Origin: Fimbriiglobus ruber
GTDB taxonomy: Bacteria; Planctomycetota; Planctomycetia; Gemmatales; Gemmataceae
Reading direction: 5' to 3'
Length of the DNA: 64,000 nt
Assembly (NCBI RefSeq): GCF_002197845.1
Contig: NZ_NIDE01000004.1
Span: forward strand, 930,001 to 994,000
A model generated the notes under the pieces. It saw only the letters and a list, made by a program, of their open reading frames with translations, was not told the DNA's origin and ran no database searches. Shown here one piece after another: positions 39,741 to 49,271 of the stretch. The number at the start of each line of letters is the position of its first letter. Positions within the stretch are counted from its first letter, which is position 1. The translations under genes and the position numbers were made by a program.

Positions 39741-40760
39741 TCACGGCCGGCGCTCCGTGGCGAGGACGGCCAGCGCGTAAGCCGGCGCGCAGGTGGCCAG
39801 AGCCGGGCCGAGGCGGTCGGTGAGCGAGATGAAGTCAGTAAACTCTCGGCTGTACTTGTCCAGCATCTGGCGGGCCAGGAACTCGCCTGAGCCGGACGTG
39901 ATCGCCACGCGGTCCGTGCCGAGCGATTCGTGCTGCAGTCGCTTGACCCGGTTCAGGAGTGCCTCGACCGGGGCGCGAAGGAGGTCGCGCTGGATGTCGT
40001 AGACCAACTCGGCGATCGACAGCGTCTGTTGCGCGGAAATTAATTCCGGGTCGCCGCAGAGTAGCCGGCTCATGCGGGCGTGGGCGTCGACCTTCGTCGC
40101 GGGGCGGCCGTCGGCCGTGTCGGTGTCGGCCGGGTCTTCGGGGATGTGGCCGAGCAACAGGTAGGCGTCGAGCGTGCCCGCGAAAAACTCAGCCGCCACC
40201 CGCCCGGCGGACAGCAGCGAGCAAACCGGCGTCCGCCGGACTCCCGTGTAAACGAGTTCGGACGACTTCATGCGGTCCACATCCGTCGTGCCGACGGCCC
40301 ACGGCTCGCCGTCCAGAATCGGGATCAGGTCGGCCGTCGTGCTGCCGATGTCGACCAGGAGCGCCGTGCCGCGGGGAACGTACGCGCCGGCGAAGGTCGC
40401 GAGAGCGTGCCAGTTCGCCGCCGCCACCCCGAGGTGGTCCTGCCGGGCTTCTTCCGTCGTTAGGAATTTCCCGGCGGTACTCCAGACGCGGACCGGGTAA
40501 CAGCGCGACGCCTTGAGGACCGAGGTCAGAATGTCGTTTACGCCATCGCGCTTCGTCCGGTAGCAGTCGCACAATTCGCCGGTCATGGTGACGGCGAACT
40601 CTTCGGCGTCCGGAAATTGCGCGAACAACGAAGCGAGAGCGGCGGGAAGTTTGTCCGGTTGTTTCCAGAGCGGGAACGGGACGGAAACGGCCCGCTTGTC
40701 GGCCGTGGCCGCCTTCAGGTTCGCCCCGCCGATGTCCAGTCCTAAAACAGTGGGTGGCAT
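39741..40760 (-). CDS. hydantoinase-like protein of the H4MPT-linked C1 pathway
   Basis: 339 residues from ATG 40760; the frame is open further upstream without family character. It has the ASKHA-like start VLGLDIGGANLKAAT, the middle segment LLVDIGSTTADLIPI with DGEPWAVGTTDVDRMKSSEL, and a C-terminal ITSGSGEFLARQML. This matches the family annotated as probable H4MPT-linked C1 transfer pathway protein (TIGR03123). Together with the amino acid kinase gene it points to methanopterin/methanofuran-dependent formaldehyde handling, known in planctomycetes. The two are separated only by the hairpin element. Confidence 0.85.
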   Translation of the reverse strand: MPPTVLGLDIGGANLKAATADKRAVSVPFPLWKQPDKLPAALASLFAQFPDAEEFAVTMTGELCDCYRTKRDGVNDILTSVLKASRCYPVRVWSTAGKFLTTEEARQDHLGVAAANWHALATFAGAYVPRGTALLVDIGSTTADLIPILDGEPWAVGTTDVDRMKSSELVYTGVRRTPVCSLLSAGRVAAEFFAGTLDAYLLLGHIPEDPADTDTADGRPATKVDAHARMSRLLCGDPELISAQQTLSIAELVYDIQRDLLRAPVEALLNRVKRLQHESLGTDRVAITSGSGEFLARQMLDKYSREFTDFISLTDRLGPALATCAPAYALAVLATERRP

Positions 40761-40849
40761 AGCAACAAGGGTAGTCGTCGGGCCGGGAAGTCCCAAGTCA
40801 AAAGTGACATGGGACGGCGGCCCGATTCGACGGCGCGAGACATTCCAAC

Positions 40850-43690
40850 ATGGCCCGGTTCCTCGTCGGCATCGACCTCGGTACCACCAACTCCGCCCTC
40901 GCGTTCGTGGACCTTCAGGCCAAGCCGAAGGCCGGCGGGGTGAAGCTGAACACGTTCCCAATCCCCCAGCTCGTCGTTGCCGGGGAAGTCCGCGAGCAAC
41001 AGCTGCTCCCTTCGTTTCTTTACCTGCCCGGGCCGCACGACCTGCCGCCCGGGGCGATCGCGCTGCCGTGGGAGCCCGGGGCGACGAGCGCCGTCGGCGC
41101 GTTCGCGCGGAACCACGGCGGGAAGGTGCCGGGCCGGCTGGTGTCGTCAGCCAAGTCCTGGCTCTGTCACCCGGGCGTCGACCGGACGTCGCCGCTGTTG
41201 CCGTGGGGGGCGCCGCCGGACGTGCCCCGGCTGTCCCCGCTCGAAGCGTCCGCCAGGTACCTCAAGCACCTGGTCGACGCCTGGAACCACACCGCCGGTC
41301 GCCGACCCGAAGACCGCCTCGAAGATCAGCCCGTCGTCCTGACCGTCCCCGCGTCGTTCGACGACGTCGCCCGGAACCTGACGGCTGACGCAGCGAAGCA
41401 GGCGGGTCTGAAAAACGTCTCGCTCCTCGAAGAACCCCAAGCAGCCTTCTACGCCTGGCTCGGGACGCACACGCCCGCGGAAGCTGGCAAGCTCAAGCCG
41501 GGCATGCGCTGCCTTGTGGTTGACGTCGGTGGCGGGACGAGCGACTTCAGCCTGATCCGCGCGGGCGAGGAACAGGGCGAGATGACGTTCGTCCGCGACG
41601 CGGTCGGCGACCACCTGCTGCTCGGCGGCGACAACATGGACCTCGCGCTGGCGAAGGCGATCGAGGCCAAGCTGCCGGCCGGGAAGCTCGACGCGGCCCA
41701 GTTCGGCGCGCTCGTGCAAGCGTGCCGTTCGGCGAAGGAAGCCCTCCTCGGCCCGAACCCGCCGGACCACTTCCCGGTCACGGTCGTGGGCAAAGGCCGG
41801 TCGGTGGTGAGCGGGACGATTTCGATTAACGTCACCCGGGCGGACGTGACGGCGGCTCTGTTCGACGGCTTCTTCCCGACCGTCCCGTACACCGATGAGC
41901 CGAACCGCGCGGCCCGCTCGGGCTTGCAGGAAATGGGCCTGCCCTACGTGGCCGACGCGGCGGTGACGAAGCACCTCGCCGCGTTCCTCCGGCAGCACCT
42001 GCCGCCGGGCGAGGTGCCGAACGCGATCCTCTTCAACGGTGGCGTCTTCACCCCGCAAGTATTACGCGAGCGTGTGATCGAGGTGATGCGGCCGTGGTTC
42101 GAGGTGCCCGGTAAACCGTGGCACCCGCTCGTCCTGACCACCCCGTCGCTCGACCTCGCGGTCGCGTGGGGCGCCGCGTACCTCGCGTGGCTCAAGCAGT
42201 CCGGCGGCCGGCGCATCGGCGGCGGCATCCCGCGTTCGTATTACCTGGGCGTCTCGCTCGCGGACGAGAAGCGAAGCGGTGCCCCGGCCGCGACCGATCA
42301 ACCCGCCACGCCCGCGAAAGCGGTCGTCTGCGTCGTTCCGCGGCAACTGGAAGAAGGCAACGAGGTGCTGATCCCGGCCCCCGAGTTCGAGCTGGAGATC
42401 GGCCGGCCGGTGCTGTTCCCGCTATTCACGTCGACCGTCCGCGGCGACGACAAGCCGGGCGACATCTTCGAACTCGGCCCGACGCAACTGCTGCAACTCC
42501 CGCCGCTGCACACGATCCTGCGCGGCGGCCGGCGCAGCGGCGTGAAGCGCGTGCCCGTGACGCTCGCGGCCAAGGCGACCGAAATCGGCACACTCGAACT
42601 CTACTGCGTGTCCCGCGAGGGGAACCGCTGGCGGCTCGAATTCAACGTCCGCGATGTGGTCCGCGACACGCCGGAGCGCCCCGGCGAGCCCGCGGGCGAC
42701 GACCGCGCCACACTGCTCGACGTCTTCCCCGAGGACAAGGTGCAAGCGGCCGGGGAACTGATCCGCACCTGTTACGCGACCGGTGCGCCGACGCCGCCGG
42801 AGCTGCCCAAGTCGCTGGAAGCAGCCCTCGACACCGGCCGTCAGGAATGGCCGACGGGCCTCTGTCGTCGGATCTGGGACTTCCTGGCCGAAGTGTCCGA
42901 CCAACGGACGAAATCGCCGCCGCACCTGTCGCGGTGGTACAACCTCGTCGGCTTCTGCCTCCGGCCCGGGTTCGGCGACCCGCTCGATCGCTACCGTATC
43001 GAGGCCCTGTGGAAGCTCATCACGACGACCACCGCGGCAACCGGCGCGACCGCGAAGCAGCCGACGGTGGTGGAAGGCGGCGCGGACTACTGGATCATGT
43101 GGCGGCGCGTCTCCGGCGGGCTGAACGCGGCGCTCCAGCAATCGCTGTACGCCCGGCTCCGGCCGACGCTGCTGCCGAGTCGCGGCAAGCCCGCTCCCAA
43201 ACCGCACGCCAACGAGTTGGCCGAAATGTGGCGGGCGGCCGCGTCGCTTGAGCGGCTCGACGCGCGGACGAAGCAGCACCTGGGCGACGAGCTACTCCGC
43301 CAGATCAAGCGGACGCCGGTCCCGCACTACGCCTTCTGGGCGCTCACCCGCCTCGGGGCCCGGCAGCAGTTTTACGGCCCGCTGAACACGTTGCTTCATC
43401 CGGACGTGGCCCAGAACTGGCTCGAACAGCTCCTCGACTTCGCCCCAACGAACGACGCCGAGCGCCTCGGCTGGGGCTTCTGCCTCGCGCAACTGGCCCG
43501 GCGAACGGGTCTCCGCGGCGCGGACGTGAGCGATGACCACCGCCACGGCGTCGCCCGCTTGCTGCGCACGATCCAGGTGCCGGCCGGGTGGCCCCGGATG
43601 GTGGAGGAAGTGGTCGAGCCCGAGGGCGACGACCAGAGCCGACTCTTCGGCGAAGCGCTGCCGATCGGCCTACGTTTGGCGGGAGGATAA
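40850..43690 (+). CDS. Hsp70 family protein with long C-terminal extension
   Basis: 946 residues. The ATPase half contains phosphate 1 (FLVGIDLGTTNSALAFVD), phosphate 2 (LVVDVGGGTSDFSLI) and adenosine (NAILFNGGVFTPQVLRERV) motifs. After about residue 520 the canonical substrate-binding domain is replaced by a long region without DnaK features (LYCVSREGNRWRLEFNVRDV, HYAFWALTRLGARQQFYGPL), like Hsp70-like proteins annotated with DUF3731. It is therefore not the housekeeping dnaK. It is divergent from the C1-cofactor gene by 89 bases. Client proteins unknown. Confidence 0.9.
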   Translation: MARFLVGIDLGTTNSALAFVDLQAKPKAGGVKLNTFPIPQLVVAGEVREQQLLPSFLYLPGPHDLPPGAIALPWEPGATSAVGAFARNHGGKVPGRLVSSAKSWLCHPGVDRTSPLLPWGAPPDVPRLSPLEASARYLKHLVDAWNHTAGRRPEDRLEDQPVVLTVPASFDDVARNLTADAAKQAGLKNVSLLEEPQAAFYAWLGTHTPAEAGKLKPGMRCLVVDVGGGTSDFSLIRAGEEQGEMTFVRDAVGDHLLLGGDNMDLALAKAIEAKLPAGKLDAAQFGALVQACRSAKEALLGPNPPDHFPVTVVGKGRSVVSGTISINVTRADVTAALFDGFFPTVPYTDEPNRAARSGLQEMGLPYVADAAVTKHLAAFLRQHLPPGEVPNAILFNGGVFTPQVLRERVIEVMRPWFEVPGKPWHPLVLTTPSLDLAVAWGAAYLAWLKQSGGRRIGGGIPRSYYLGVSLADEKRSGAPAATDQPATPAKAVVCVVPRQLEEGNEVLIPAPEFELEIGRPVLFPLFTSTVRGDDKPGDIFELGPTQLLQLPPLHTILRGGRRSGVKRVPVTLAAKATEIGTLELYCVSREGNRWRLEFNVRDVVRDTPERPGEPAGDDRATLLDVFPEDKVQAAGELIRTCYATGAPTPPELPKSLEAALDTGRQEWPTGLCRRIWDFLAEVSDQRTKSPPHLSRWYNLVGFCLRPGFGDPLDRYRIEALWKLITTTTAATGATAKQPTVVEGGADYWIMWRRVSGGLNAALQQSLYARLRPTLLPSRGKPAPKPHANELAEMWRAAASLERLDARTKQHLGDELLRQIKRTPVPHYAFWALTRLGARQQFYGPLNTLLHPDVAQNWLEQLLDFAPTNDAERLGWGFCLAQLARRTGLRGADVSDDHRHGVARLLRTIQVPAGWPRMVEEVVEPEGDDQSRLFGEALPIGLRLAGG

Positions 43691-43743
43691 GGCGAACCGG
43701 CGATGTCACCACATCGTCGGAGTGGCCGACCGTTTCCCGGTAT

Positions 43744-44055
43744 TTAAGATCCCTTGTCTGGGGTGACTTCTTCCACAGGAAAGGGATGACGTTTCCGAAA
43801 CTCCTCCATCGTCATCCCCCACGAACAGCAAATCTGAACACGCGAGCAGTGTGGGCATTTGATGCCCACAGCTTTTGGAATGAAGTTTTGGCCTTTCATG
43901 CCGAGCTGTGCCGCCTCTGGTCCGTACAGCCCGTGGCACCAAGGGCATCGAGTCGTGGCCAGATAACGTGTGTAATGACGCGCTCGTCGCCTATCTTCAA
44001 CGAATTTCCAGAGGGCGAGGAACGGAAGACCGATCCAGAAAAGTGTCTCGATCAT
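43744..44055 (-). CDS. small membrane-anchored zinc-ribbon protein
   Basis: 103 residues starting at ATG 44055, with GAGAGGGTG eight bases ahead. An N-terminal helix (LFWIGLPFLALWKF) is followed by a basic stretch and two CxxC pairs, CPWC (about 37) and CPHC (about 68), likely to bind one zinc. Function unknown. Convergent with the Hsp70-like gene and divergent from the methyltransferase. Confidence 0.72.
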   Translation of the reverse strand: MIETLFWIGLPFLALWKFVEDRRRARHYTRYLATTRCPWCHGLYGPEAAQLGMKGQNFIPKAVGIKCPHCSRVQICCSWGMTMEEFRKRHPFPVEEVTPDKGS

Positions 44056-44250
44056 GTCACCCTCTCGCCGTGTCGAGAAGCACAAGACAATGGACACGGT
44101 CAGCACAAAACACCAGCTTGTTTCATTCTAACCGCATCTGCGTGAATCAGCGCCTTCCCGGGCCAAGTAAGTATCCTCTCCCAACACGTGGCGCCCAGAA
44201 CTTTCGGGGGTAGAATCATCGCGACAACGACACCACCCCGAGGACGAGCC

Positions 44251-44916
44251 GTGTCCGACCCGAGCGCATCGCACCACGAGTCCAACCGCCACTTCTACGA
44301 TCGAATCGCCAACGCCTATGACCTGATCGCCGACGCCAACGAGCGCGCCGCACGACAGACCGGCGTGAAGGCTCTCGCCTTGAAGCCGGGGGAGAAGGTT
44401 CTGGAACTCGGCTTTGGAACCGGGAACGAGGTGCTGGACCTCGCCGGGCTGGTCGGTCCGACCGGACAAGTCGCGGGGATCGACATTTCCTCCGGAATGC
44501 TCGCGGTGGCACAACGGAAGCTCAGCGAGGCGGCCCTGACCGTCCCCGTCGATCTTCGGGTCGGAGATGCCCGGGCTCTCCCGTTCGCGGCCGGTGCATT
44601 CGACGCGGCCTACACGAGCTTCACGCTGGAACTCTTTCCCGCGGCCGACATCCCGGTGGTGCTGGCCGAGGCGAAGCGGGTGCTACAACCGGGCGGGCGG
44701 ATCGGCGTGGTCTCGATGGCGACCGTCCGCCCCGGTCATCCCACCAGCGCGCTGGAGCGTACCTACGTCTGGATGCACCGCCACTTCCCCCACCTCGTGG
44801 ATTGTCGCCCGATCGACACCGAGGCTGTGGTGGCGACGGCCGGGTTTCAGGTCGCGTCAGTTCAAGATTTGGAAATCTGGACGATGCCCGTCCGGGTCGT
44901 GGTCGGCATGCTGTAA
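44251..44916 (+). CDS. class I SAM-dependent methyltransferase
   Basis: 221 residues from GTG 44251 behind GAGGAC. Motif I is VLELGFGTGNEVLDLAG, motif II includes VAGIDISSGMLAVAQRK, then VGDARALPFAAGAFDAAYTS and LQPGGRIGVVSMA. This is the UbiE/MenG-like layout of small-molecule methyltransferases. The substrate cannot be told. It ends just before hairpin element copy B, which probably forms its transcript end. Confidence 0.88.
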   Translation: MSDPSASHHESNRHFYDRIANAYDLIADANERAARQTGVKALALKPGEKVLELGFGTGNEVLDLAGLVGPTGQVAGIDISSGMLAVAQRKLSEAALTVPVDLRVGDARALPFAAGAFDAAYTSFTLELFPAADIPVVLAEAKRVLQPGGRIGVVSMATVRPGHPTSALERTYVWMHRHFPHLVDCRPIDTEAVVATAGFQVASVQDLEIWTMPVRVVVGML

Positions 44917-44967
44917 CTGCCGCAGGTCCGCTTCTCGCAGCACGAGGAGACCGCCCCAAAAGAGAAA

Positions 44968-45056
44968 TGCGCAAATTTGGAGTGCGGCGCTGTACCGCCG
45001 CTTTTGCTTTTTAAAAACCAAAGCGGCGGTACAGCGCCGCACTCCAAATTTGCGCA
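44968..45056. repeat. dispersed hairpin element, copy B (89 bp)
   Basis: Arms 44968-45004 and 45020-45056 are perfectly complementary over 37 bases (TGCGCAAATTTGGAGTGCGG then CGCTGTACCGCCGCTTT), with a 15-base AT-rich loop. Compared with copies A and C, the left arm has TGTACC for TTTACC and the right arm has GGTACA for GATAAA, so both sides have changed and pairing is kept. Confidence 0.92.
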
Positions 45057-45196
45057 AGCTCGCCGTTGTAGGTTCCCGGGAGAAGCGAGGGCGATGAAGA
45101 GTCAGTGAGAGTCGCCCCGTTTTGTCGCGTCGGTTTGGCCCCTCGTATACAATCGCAGTCACGTTCTATTCTCAACTGCCACAAGGGGATTGCCCA

Positions 45197-45814
45197 ATGA
45201 TGTCGTTACTCTTCATGGCTCTGTCGATCGCGGCACCTGTTCCCAAGGACAAGCCCAAATTCGACGACAAGAAGCTCGAAGGCGTCTGGAAAGCGACGAC
45301 ACGCGATACCACCGGCCGGCCTCGTCCGCTCACCCCGACGTTGGCCCCCTCCTACACCCTCGTCATCATCGGCGGCGAGTACGCCTTCCGGAACCATTCT
45401 GGAACGATCGCCGTCGATCCCGAGAAGATGATCATTGATATGAAAGCCACGAACGAACAGTATAAGGACATGCCGTGTCCGGGCGCGTTTGAACGGACGG
45501 GCGACACGTTGAGGATTGCCATGCCGCACACCCCTCGGGTCGGGGCCGAACGTCCGAAGGAACTGAGGGCGAACCCGCAAACGGCGACGAACGTCATCAC
45601 CTTTGAATTGGACAAAACCGTAACGGCCGACCAAGCCGTCACCAAGTTGAAGGAGATGAAAGAAGCGGGACCGCGTGCCGCGAACCCGTTCGGTAACACC
45701 CCCGTCCGCGGCGGTCTGCCCGCCGATGTCACTACGCAGCAGATGCTCCAGAAGGTTCTCGACAAACTGGACAAGATCGAGAAGCGGCTGGATGATTTGG
45801 AAAAGAAGAACTAG
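45197..45814 (+). CDS. secreted lipocalin-like planctomycete protein (TIGR03067-like)
   Basis: 205 residues from ATG 45197; a second ATG follows at once. A short hydrophobic leader (LLFMALSIAAPVPKDKPK) precedes KLEGVWKATTRD and the strand pattern YTLVIIGGEYAFRNHSGTIA, then IDMKATNEQ. This resembles the TIGR03067 lipocalin-like domain that is abundant in planctomycetes. The C-terminal 40 residues form a coiled coil (QMLQKVLDKLDKIEKRLDDL). Role unknown; probably exported. The next gene starts 9 bases after the stop, so they may share a transcript. Confidence 0.75.
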   Translation: MMSLLFMALSIAAPVPKDKPKFDDKKLEGVWKATTRDTTGRPRPLTPTLAPSYTLVIIGGEYAFRNHSGTIAVDPEKMIIDMKATNEQYKDMPCPGAFERTGDTLRIAMPHTPRVGAERPKELRANPQTATNVITFELDKTVTADQAVTKLKEMKEAGPRAANPFGNTPVRGGLPADVTTQQMLQKVLDKLDKIEKRLDDLEKKN

Positions 45815-45823
45815 CGCCCAATC

Positions 45824-46594
45824 ATGACCACACTGATGACCGAGTCGGAATGGCTGGCGGCGACCGATCCGAAACGGATGTTGGAATTTAATCGAGTAAG
45901 GGCCAGTGCTCGGAAACTGCGCCTTTTGGCGTGCGCTTGCTGTCGCGAAGTCTGGCATCTTCTTGAAGACAAACAAAGTCGACGAGTCGTTGCCATCGTC
46001 GAGAAGTGTGCCGACGGGACGGCGTCAAAGAAAGAGGTGCGATCCGTCAAGGCTCGCTCAGCCGAGGTGTTCTATCAGCTAAAATTCAGCTCAAAGTGGT
46101 CCGACGGGGAGCGCAAATACGGGCAGTCGATTGTTCGTTTTCTCGGCAGAGATAGCAGTTCGCCGGTGCCGACTCGTACCGGCAGACGAGGGCGGGTATC
46201 GTCGCGATCTGCTTTCGAAGAACTTGCTGAACTCGATGAGGCATTCGGCGCGGCTTTGGACGCCGTTGAGGCCACATCGGACGCAGTCGATCGCCTGGTT
46301 ACGAACGATCCGAGGGCGAGTGACGACCTGGTCTCTCGCCAGTCCACCCTGGCACGGGACATCTTCGGCAATCCCTTCCGCCCCGCGCCTCTCGACCCCG
46401 CCTGGCAGACCTCGACCGTCCTCTCCCTGGCCGAGGGCATCTACGCCGACCGCGCCTTCGACCGCCTCCCGATTCTGGCTGACGCTCTCGAAGAATCGGG
46501 ATGTGACAACACCGACCTCTTGAACCACTGCCGCTCCGAAGGCCCGCACGCACGTGGTTGCTGGGCAGTAGACCTCCTCTTGGGCAAGGAGTAA
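45824..46594 (+). CDS. Gemmata-type paralogous family protein, intact copy
   Basis: 256 residues of a family with many copies in Gemmata-like genomes but no assigned function. Family marks: TESEWLAATDPKRMLEF at the start, ASARKLRLLACACCREVWHLL, LARDIFGNPFRPAPLDPAW and the closing PILADALEESGCDNTDLLNH with PHARGCWAVDLLLGK. A related but frameshifted copy follows 3 bases later, so this is a tandem duplication. No catalytic motif; the Cys-Cys pair at about 38 and the conserved His/Cys at the end might bind metal. Confidence 0.82.
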   Translation: MTTLMTESEWLAATDPKRMLEFNRVRASARKLRLLACACCREVWHLLEDKQSRRVVAIVEKCADGTASKKEVRSVKARSAEVFYQLKFSSKWSDGERKYGQSIVRFLGRDSSSPVPTRTGRRGRVSSRSAFEELAELDEAFGAALDAVEATSDAVDRLVTNDPRASDDLVSRQSTLARDIFGNPFRPAPLDPAWQTSTVLSLAEGIYADRAFDRLPILADALEESGCDNTDLLNHCRSEGPHARGCWAVDLLLGKE

Positions 46595-46597
46595 GCC

Positions 46598-47304
46598 GTG
46601 ACGGAGGAGGAGTGGCTGGCGTGCGAGGATCCGACACGGATGCTGCAGTATCTGCAGGGAAAAGCTAGTGATCGGAAACTGCGACTGTTCGGTGCAGCGT
46701 GCAGCCTGGGTGTTCTGATGCTGCTTCAGGACGTGAGCCTGCTGGCCGTGGTCGCTGTAGGTGAGCGGGCGGCGGACGGAGAAGACACTGCTGCCGAATT
46801 AGAAGCGATACTCGCACACCTTCAAGGGTACATGCAATCGGGTCGGTCGCATGCCGAGCACAACGGCGTGGCTGGAACCGCATTTGCTGCGGCACACCCC
46901 CGGGTAATAGACTCTTCCGGAACGCCTTCATATGGCTTGCGAGTGCTGCCGCCTGGGTAGCCGTACCCAACGCGTCTGTCGACCCAGATGACTGGGATAG
47001 CCCTCGCGACCCTTTATGGCAGGCGGGCTCGGAGAGAGAGTTTTCGCGACAGGCATCGTTGTTCCGCGACATCGTGGGCAACCCCTTCTGCCCCGTCTCC
47101 TTCGACCCCTCCTGGTTCACTTCTACCGTCACCACCCTCGCGCAGCAGATGTACGACACCCGCGATTTCTCCCTGATGCCGATCCTGGCCGACGCACTCC
47201 AAGACGCCGGCTGCGACGACGACCAAGTGCTGAGTCACTGCCGCGGACCAGAGCCTCACGTCAGGGGGTGCTTCGTCGTTGATGCCTGCTTGGGGAAGGT
47301 GTGA
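46598..47304 (+). pseudogene. Gemmata-type paralogous family protein, frameshifted copy
   Basis: The first part (EEEWLACEDPTRMLQYLQG, KASDRKLRLFGAACSLG) reads in one frame until about 46897 and then runs to a stop at 46960. From the CCCCC run at 46897-46901 the next frame continues the same family: RLFRNAFIWLASAAAWVAVP, LFRDIVGNPFCPVSFDP, PILADALQDAGCDDDQVLSH, PHVRGCFVVDACLGK, stop at 47304. One missing base, or a -1 slip in the C run, restores the whole protein. It may be a pseudogene, a sequencing error or a switchable frame. Confidence 0.85.
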
Positions 47305-47314
47305 AGTCCGGAGG

Positions 47315-47368
47315 AACGAAAACGCCCTCCGGTCCGACTGCACGAACCGAAGGGCGTCGCTTTTCGTT
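47315..47368. terminator. terminator-like hairpin between convergent genes
   Basis: AACGAAAACGCCCT (47315-47328) pairs, with a small bulge, with AGGGCGTCGCTTTTCGTT (47351-47368). It lies between the stop codons of the frameshifted family copy (plus) and rplQ (minus), with T/A tracts suited to ending transcripts from both sides. Confidence 0.65.
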
Positions 47369-47381
47369 ATCGATTCCGCAA

Positions 47382-47969
47382 TCACACGGTCGGCGTCGCG
47401 CCGGGCTCGGTCGACGGCGTGGGCTCGGTCGCCGGGGTCGGAGCGGGCGCGGGGATTGGCGCCGGGGCGGGGGCCGGAGCCCGCGCGGGGGCCGGAGCCT
47501 TCGCCCGGACCTTTTGCTCGCCGTCCTTCAGCAGCTCGATGATCGCCTGTTCGCCGGCGTCACCGAGGCGACGTTCGTGGAGCTTCAGAATCCGCGTGTA
47601 CCCGCCCGGGCGTTCCTTGTAGCGCGGCCCGATCTCGTTGAACAGCTTCTTGAGGACCGTGTCGTTCCCCTCGACCAGCTCGTTGTCCTTGCCGTAGACG
47701 CCGGTCCCGTGGGTCGGGCCGAGCTTCATGATGGCTTGGCGGCGGAAGTGGAGGGCCTGGCTCTTGCCGGCCGGCGTCCCGTCGTTGACGACGGCCGCCC
47801 GCTTGGCCAGCGTGATGATCTTCTCGATGAACGGCCGGAGTTCCTTGGCCTTCGGAACGGTGGTCGTGATCCGCTCGTGCGTAATCAGAGCCCGGGTCAG
47901 GTTCCGGAAAAGGGCGAGGCGGTGAGACGCGTTCCGACTTAGAGCCCGGCCTTTTAGACGGTGGCGCAT
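47382..47969 (-). CDS. rplQ: ribosomal protein L17 with Ala/Pro-rich tail
   Basis: 195 residues. The L17 core is residues 1-130: MRHRLKGRALSRNASHRLAL, FRNLTRALITHERITTTVPK, AKELRPFIEKIITLAK and the closing YTRILKLHERRLGDAGEQAI. About 60 further residues are low complexity, alternating Ala and Pro (ARAPAPAPAPIPAPAPTPAT), longer than in most bacteria. GAGGGG stands four bases before ATG 47969. It is last in the alpha operon but is cut off from rpoA by a strong terminator-like hairpin (48029-48062). Confidence 0.95.
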   Translation of the reverse strand: MRHRLKGRALSRNASHRLALFRNLTRALITHERITTTVPKAKELRPFIEKIITLAKRAAVVNDGTPAGKSQALHFRRQAIMKLGPTHGTGVYGKDNELVEGNDTVLKKLFNEIGPRYKERPGGYTRILKLHERRLGDAGEQAIIELLKDGEQKVRAKAPAPARAPAPAPAPIPAPAPTPATEPTPSTEPGATPTV

Positions 47970-48028
47970 GATCCCCTCAAGGGAAAAGAGTGTGTCACCA
48001 CCCCGTGCCAAGGTAGGTGGTGTGATTC

Positions 48029-48062
48029 AAAAAAACCGGCGCGGGCCACGTGACCCGCGCCG
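48029..48062 (-). terminator. intrinsic terminator between rpoA and rplQ
   Basis: On the minus strand CGGCGCGGG pairs with CCCGCGCCG (48054-48062 with 48037-48045), followed by GG and seven T (48029-48035). It lies 14 bases after the rpoA stop and only 60 bases before the rplQ start. Confidence 0.9.
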
Positions 48063-48075
48063 TATCGAAGGACGA

Positions 48076-49077
48076 CTACCGGCGGGTCGGGATCTTCATC
48101 CCGAGGTGCAGGCCGCGCTCGGAGAGCTTGCCCTTAACTTCTTTCAGCGTCGTGTCCCCGAAGTTGCGGACTTCGAGGAGCTCGTCGTCGGACCGCATGA
48201 GGAGGTCGCGGACCGTCGTGATGCCTTCGGATTCGAGGCAGTTCGTCGCCCGGACCGAGAGTTCGAGTTCGGCGAGGCTCATGTTGAGCTTGCGCTCGAG
48301 TTCGGTGTCGACCGCGCCGGACATCGAGTGGCCGATGATTTCGATCGGCTCGTCCAGCGGGACTTCCGGCCCCGGTTCGTTGTACTGGATGAACGGGTTC
48401 AGGTGCTTCCGCAGGATCTTCGCGGCCTCGACGAGCGCCATCTGTGGGGACACCGTGCCGTTCGTCCAGATTTCCATCACGAGGCGGTCGTAGTTGGTCC
48501 GCTGGCCGACCCGCGTTTCTTCGATGTCGTACTTCACGCGGACGACGGGCGAGAAACTGCTGTCGACCGGGATCACCCCGATCTCGCGTTCCTTACCGGC
48601 GTTGTCGTCGGCCGTCCGATACCCGCGGCCGTTCTCGACCGTCATCTCCAAAACGAACGGCACGTCGGCCGTCATCGTGCAGATGTGGTGCTCGGGGTTG
48701 ACGATCTGCACGCTCTCGTCGTGCTGGATGTCGGCCGCCCGGACTTCGCCGGCCCCGTGCTTGTCGATCCGGATCGTCTTCGGCTGGTCGGACATGTTCT
48801 TCACGACCAGCGACTTGATGTTCAGGACGATGTCCGTCACATCCTCGACCACCCCGGGGATGGTCGAGATTTCGTGCTGCACGCCCTGAATGCTCAGCCG
48901 CGTGACCGCGCTACCTTCGAGGCTGGACAGGAGAATCCGGCGGAGGCTGTTGCCCACCGTCATCCCGAACCCGCGCTCGAACGGCTCGGCGTGGAACTTC
49001 CCGTACATGTCGGTGAGGGAAGAGCGGTCGGACGCCACCCGGCTCGGCAGTTCGAGCCCGCGCCAACGAATACGCAT
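48076..49077 (-). CDS. rpoA: RNA polymerase alpha subunit
   Basis: 333 residues. The N-terminal dimerisation domain includes [20 protein letters not shown] and [20 protein letters not shown]; the C-terminal domain has [20 protein letters not shown] and [20 protein letters not shown], which binds UP elements and activators. Length and order are normal. GGAGG stands 10 bases before ATG 49077. It is preceded by a terminator-like hairpin after rpsD and followed by another before rplQ, so it may have its own promoter in 49078-49271. Confidence 0.97.
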   Translation of the reverse strand: MRIRWRGLELPSRVASDRSSLTDMYGKFHAEPFERGFGMTVGNSLRRILLSSLEGSAVTRLSIQGVQHEISTIPGVVEDVTDIVLNIKSLVVKNMSDQPKTIRIDKHGAGEVRAADIQHDESVQIVNPEHHICTMTADVPFVLEMTVENGRGYRTADDNAGKEREIGVIPVDSSFSPVVRVKYDIEETRVGQRTNYDRLVMEIWTNGTVSPQMALVEAAKILRKHLNPFIQYNEPGPEVPLDEPIEIIGHSMSGAVDTELERKLNMSLAELELSVRATNCLESEGITTVRDLLMRSDDELLEVRNFGDTTLKEVKGKLSERGLHLGMKIPTRR

Positions 49078-49271
49078 CGCAAAAACCTCCGTGGCCCCGG
49101 GCCGTCAGCTTTCCGCCACCGGCCCGCCCCGCGAAACGGGCGGGTGATCGGCGGCACAGCAAGCCGGCTGGGACGAATTCGGAACCGACGGAACGACCAA
49201 TCCGAGTGACGAAACGACCACCACACGGGCGTCGCTCCGGCACTCGGACTTTGGCGGACCGTCCACTCCGG

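Noticed and set aside
40850-43690. Housekeeping dnaK
   Set aside because: The ATPase motifs fit Hsp70, but the C-terminal half is unlike the DnaK substrate-binding domain and the protein is about 300 residues too long.
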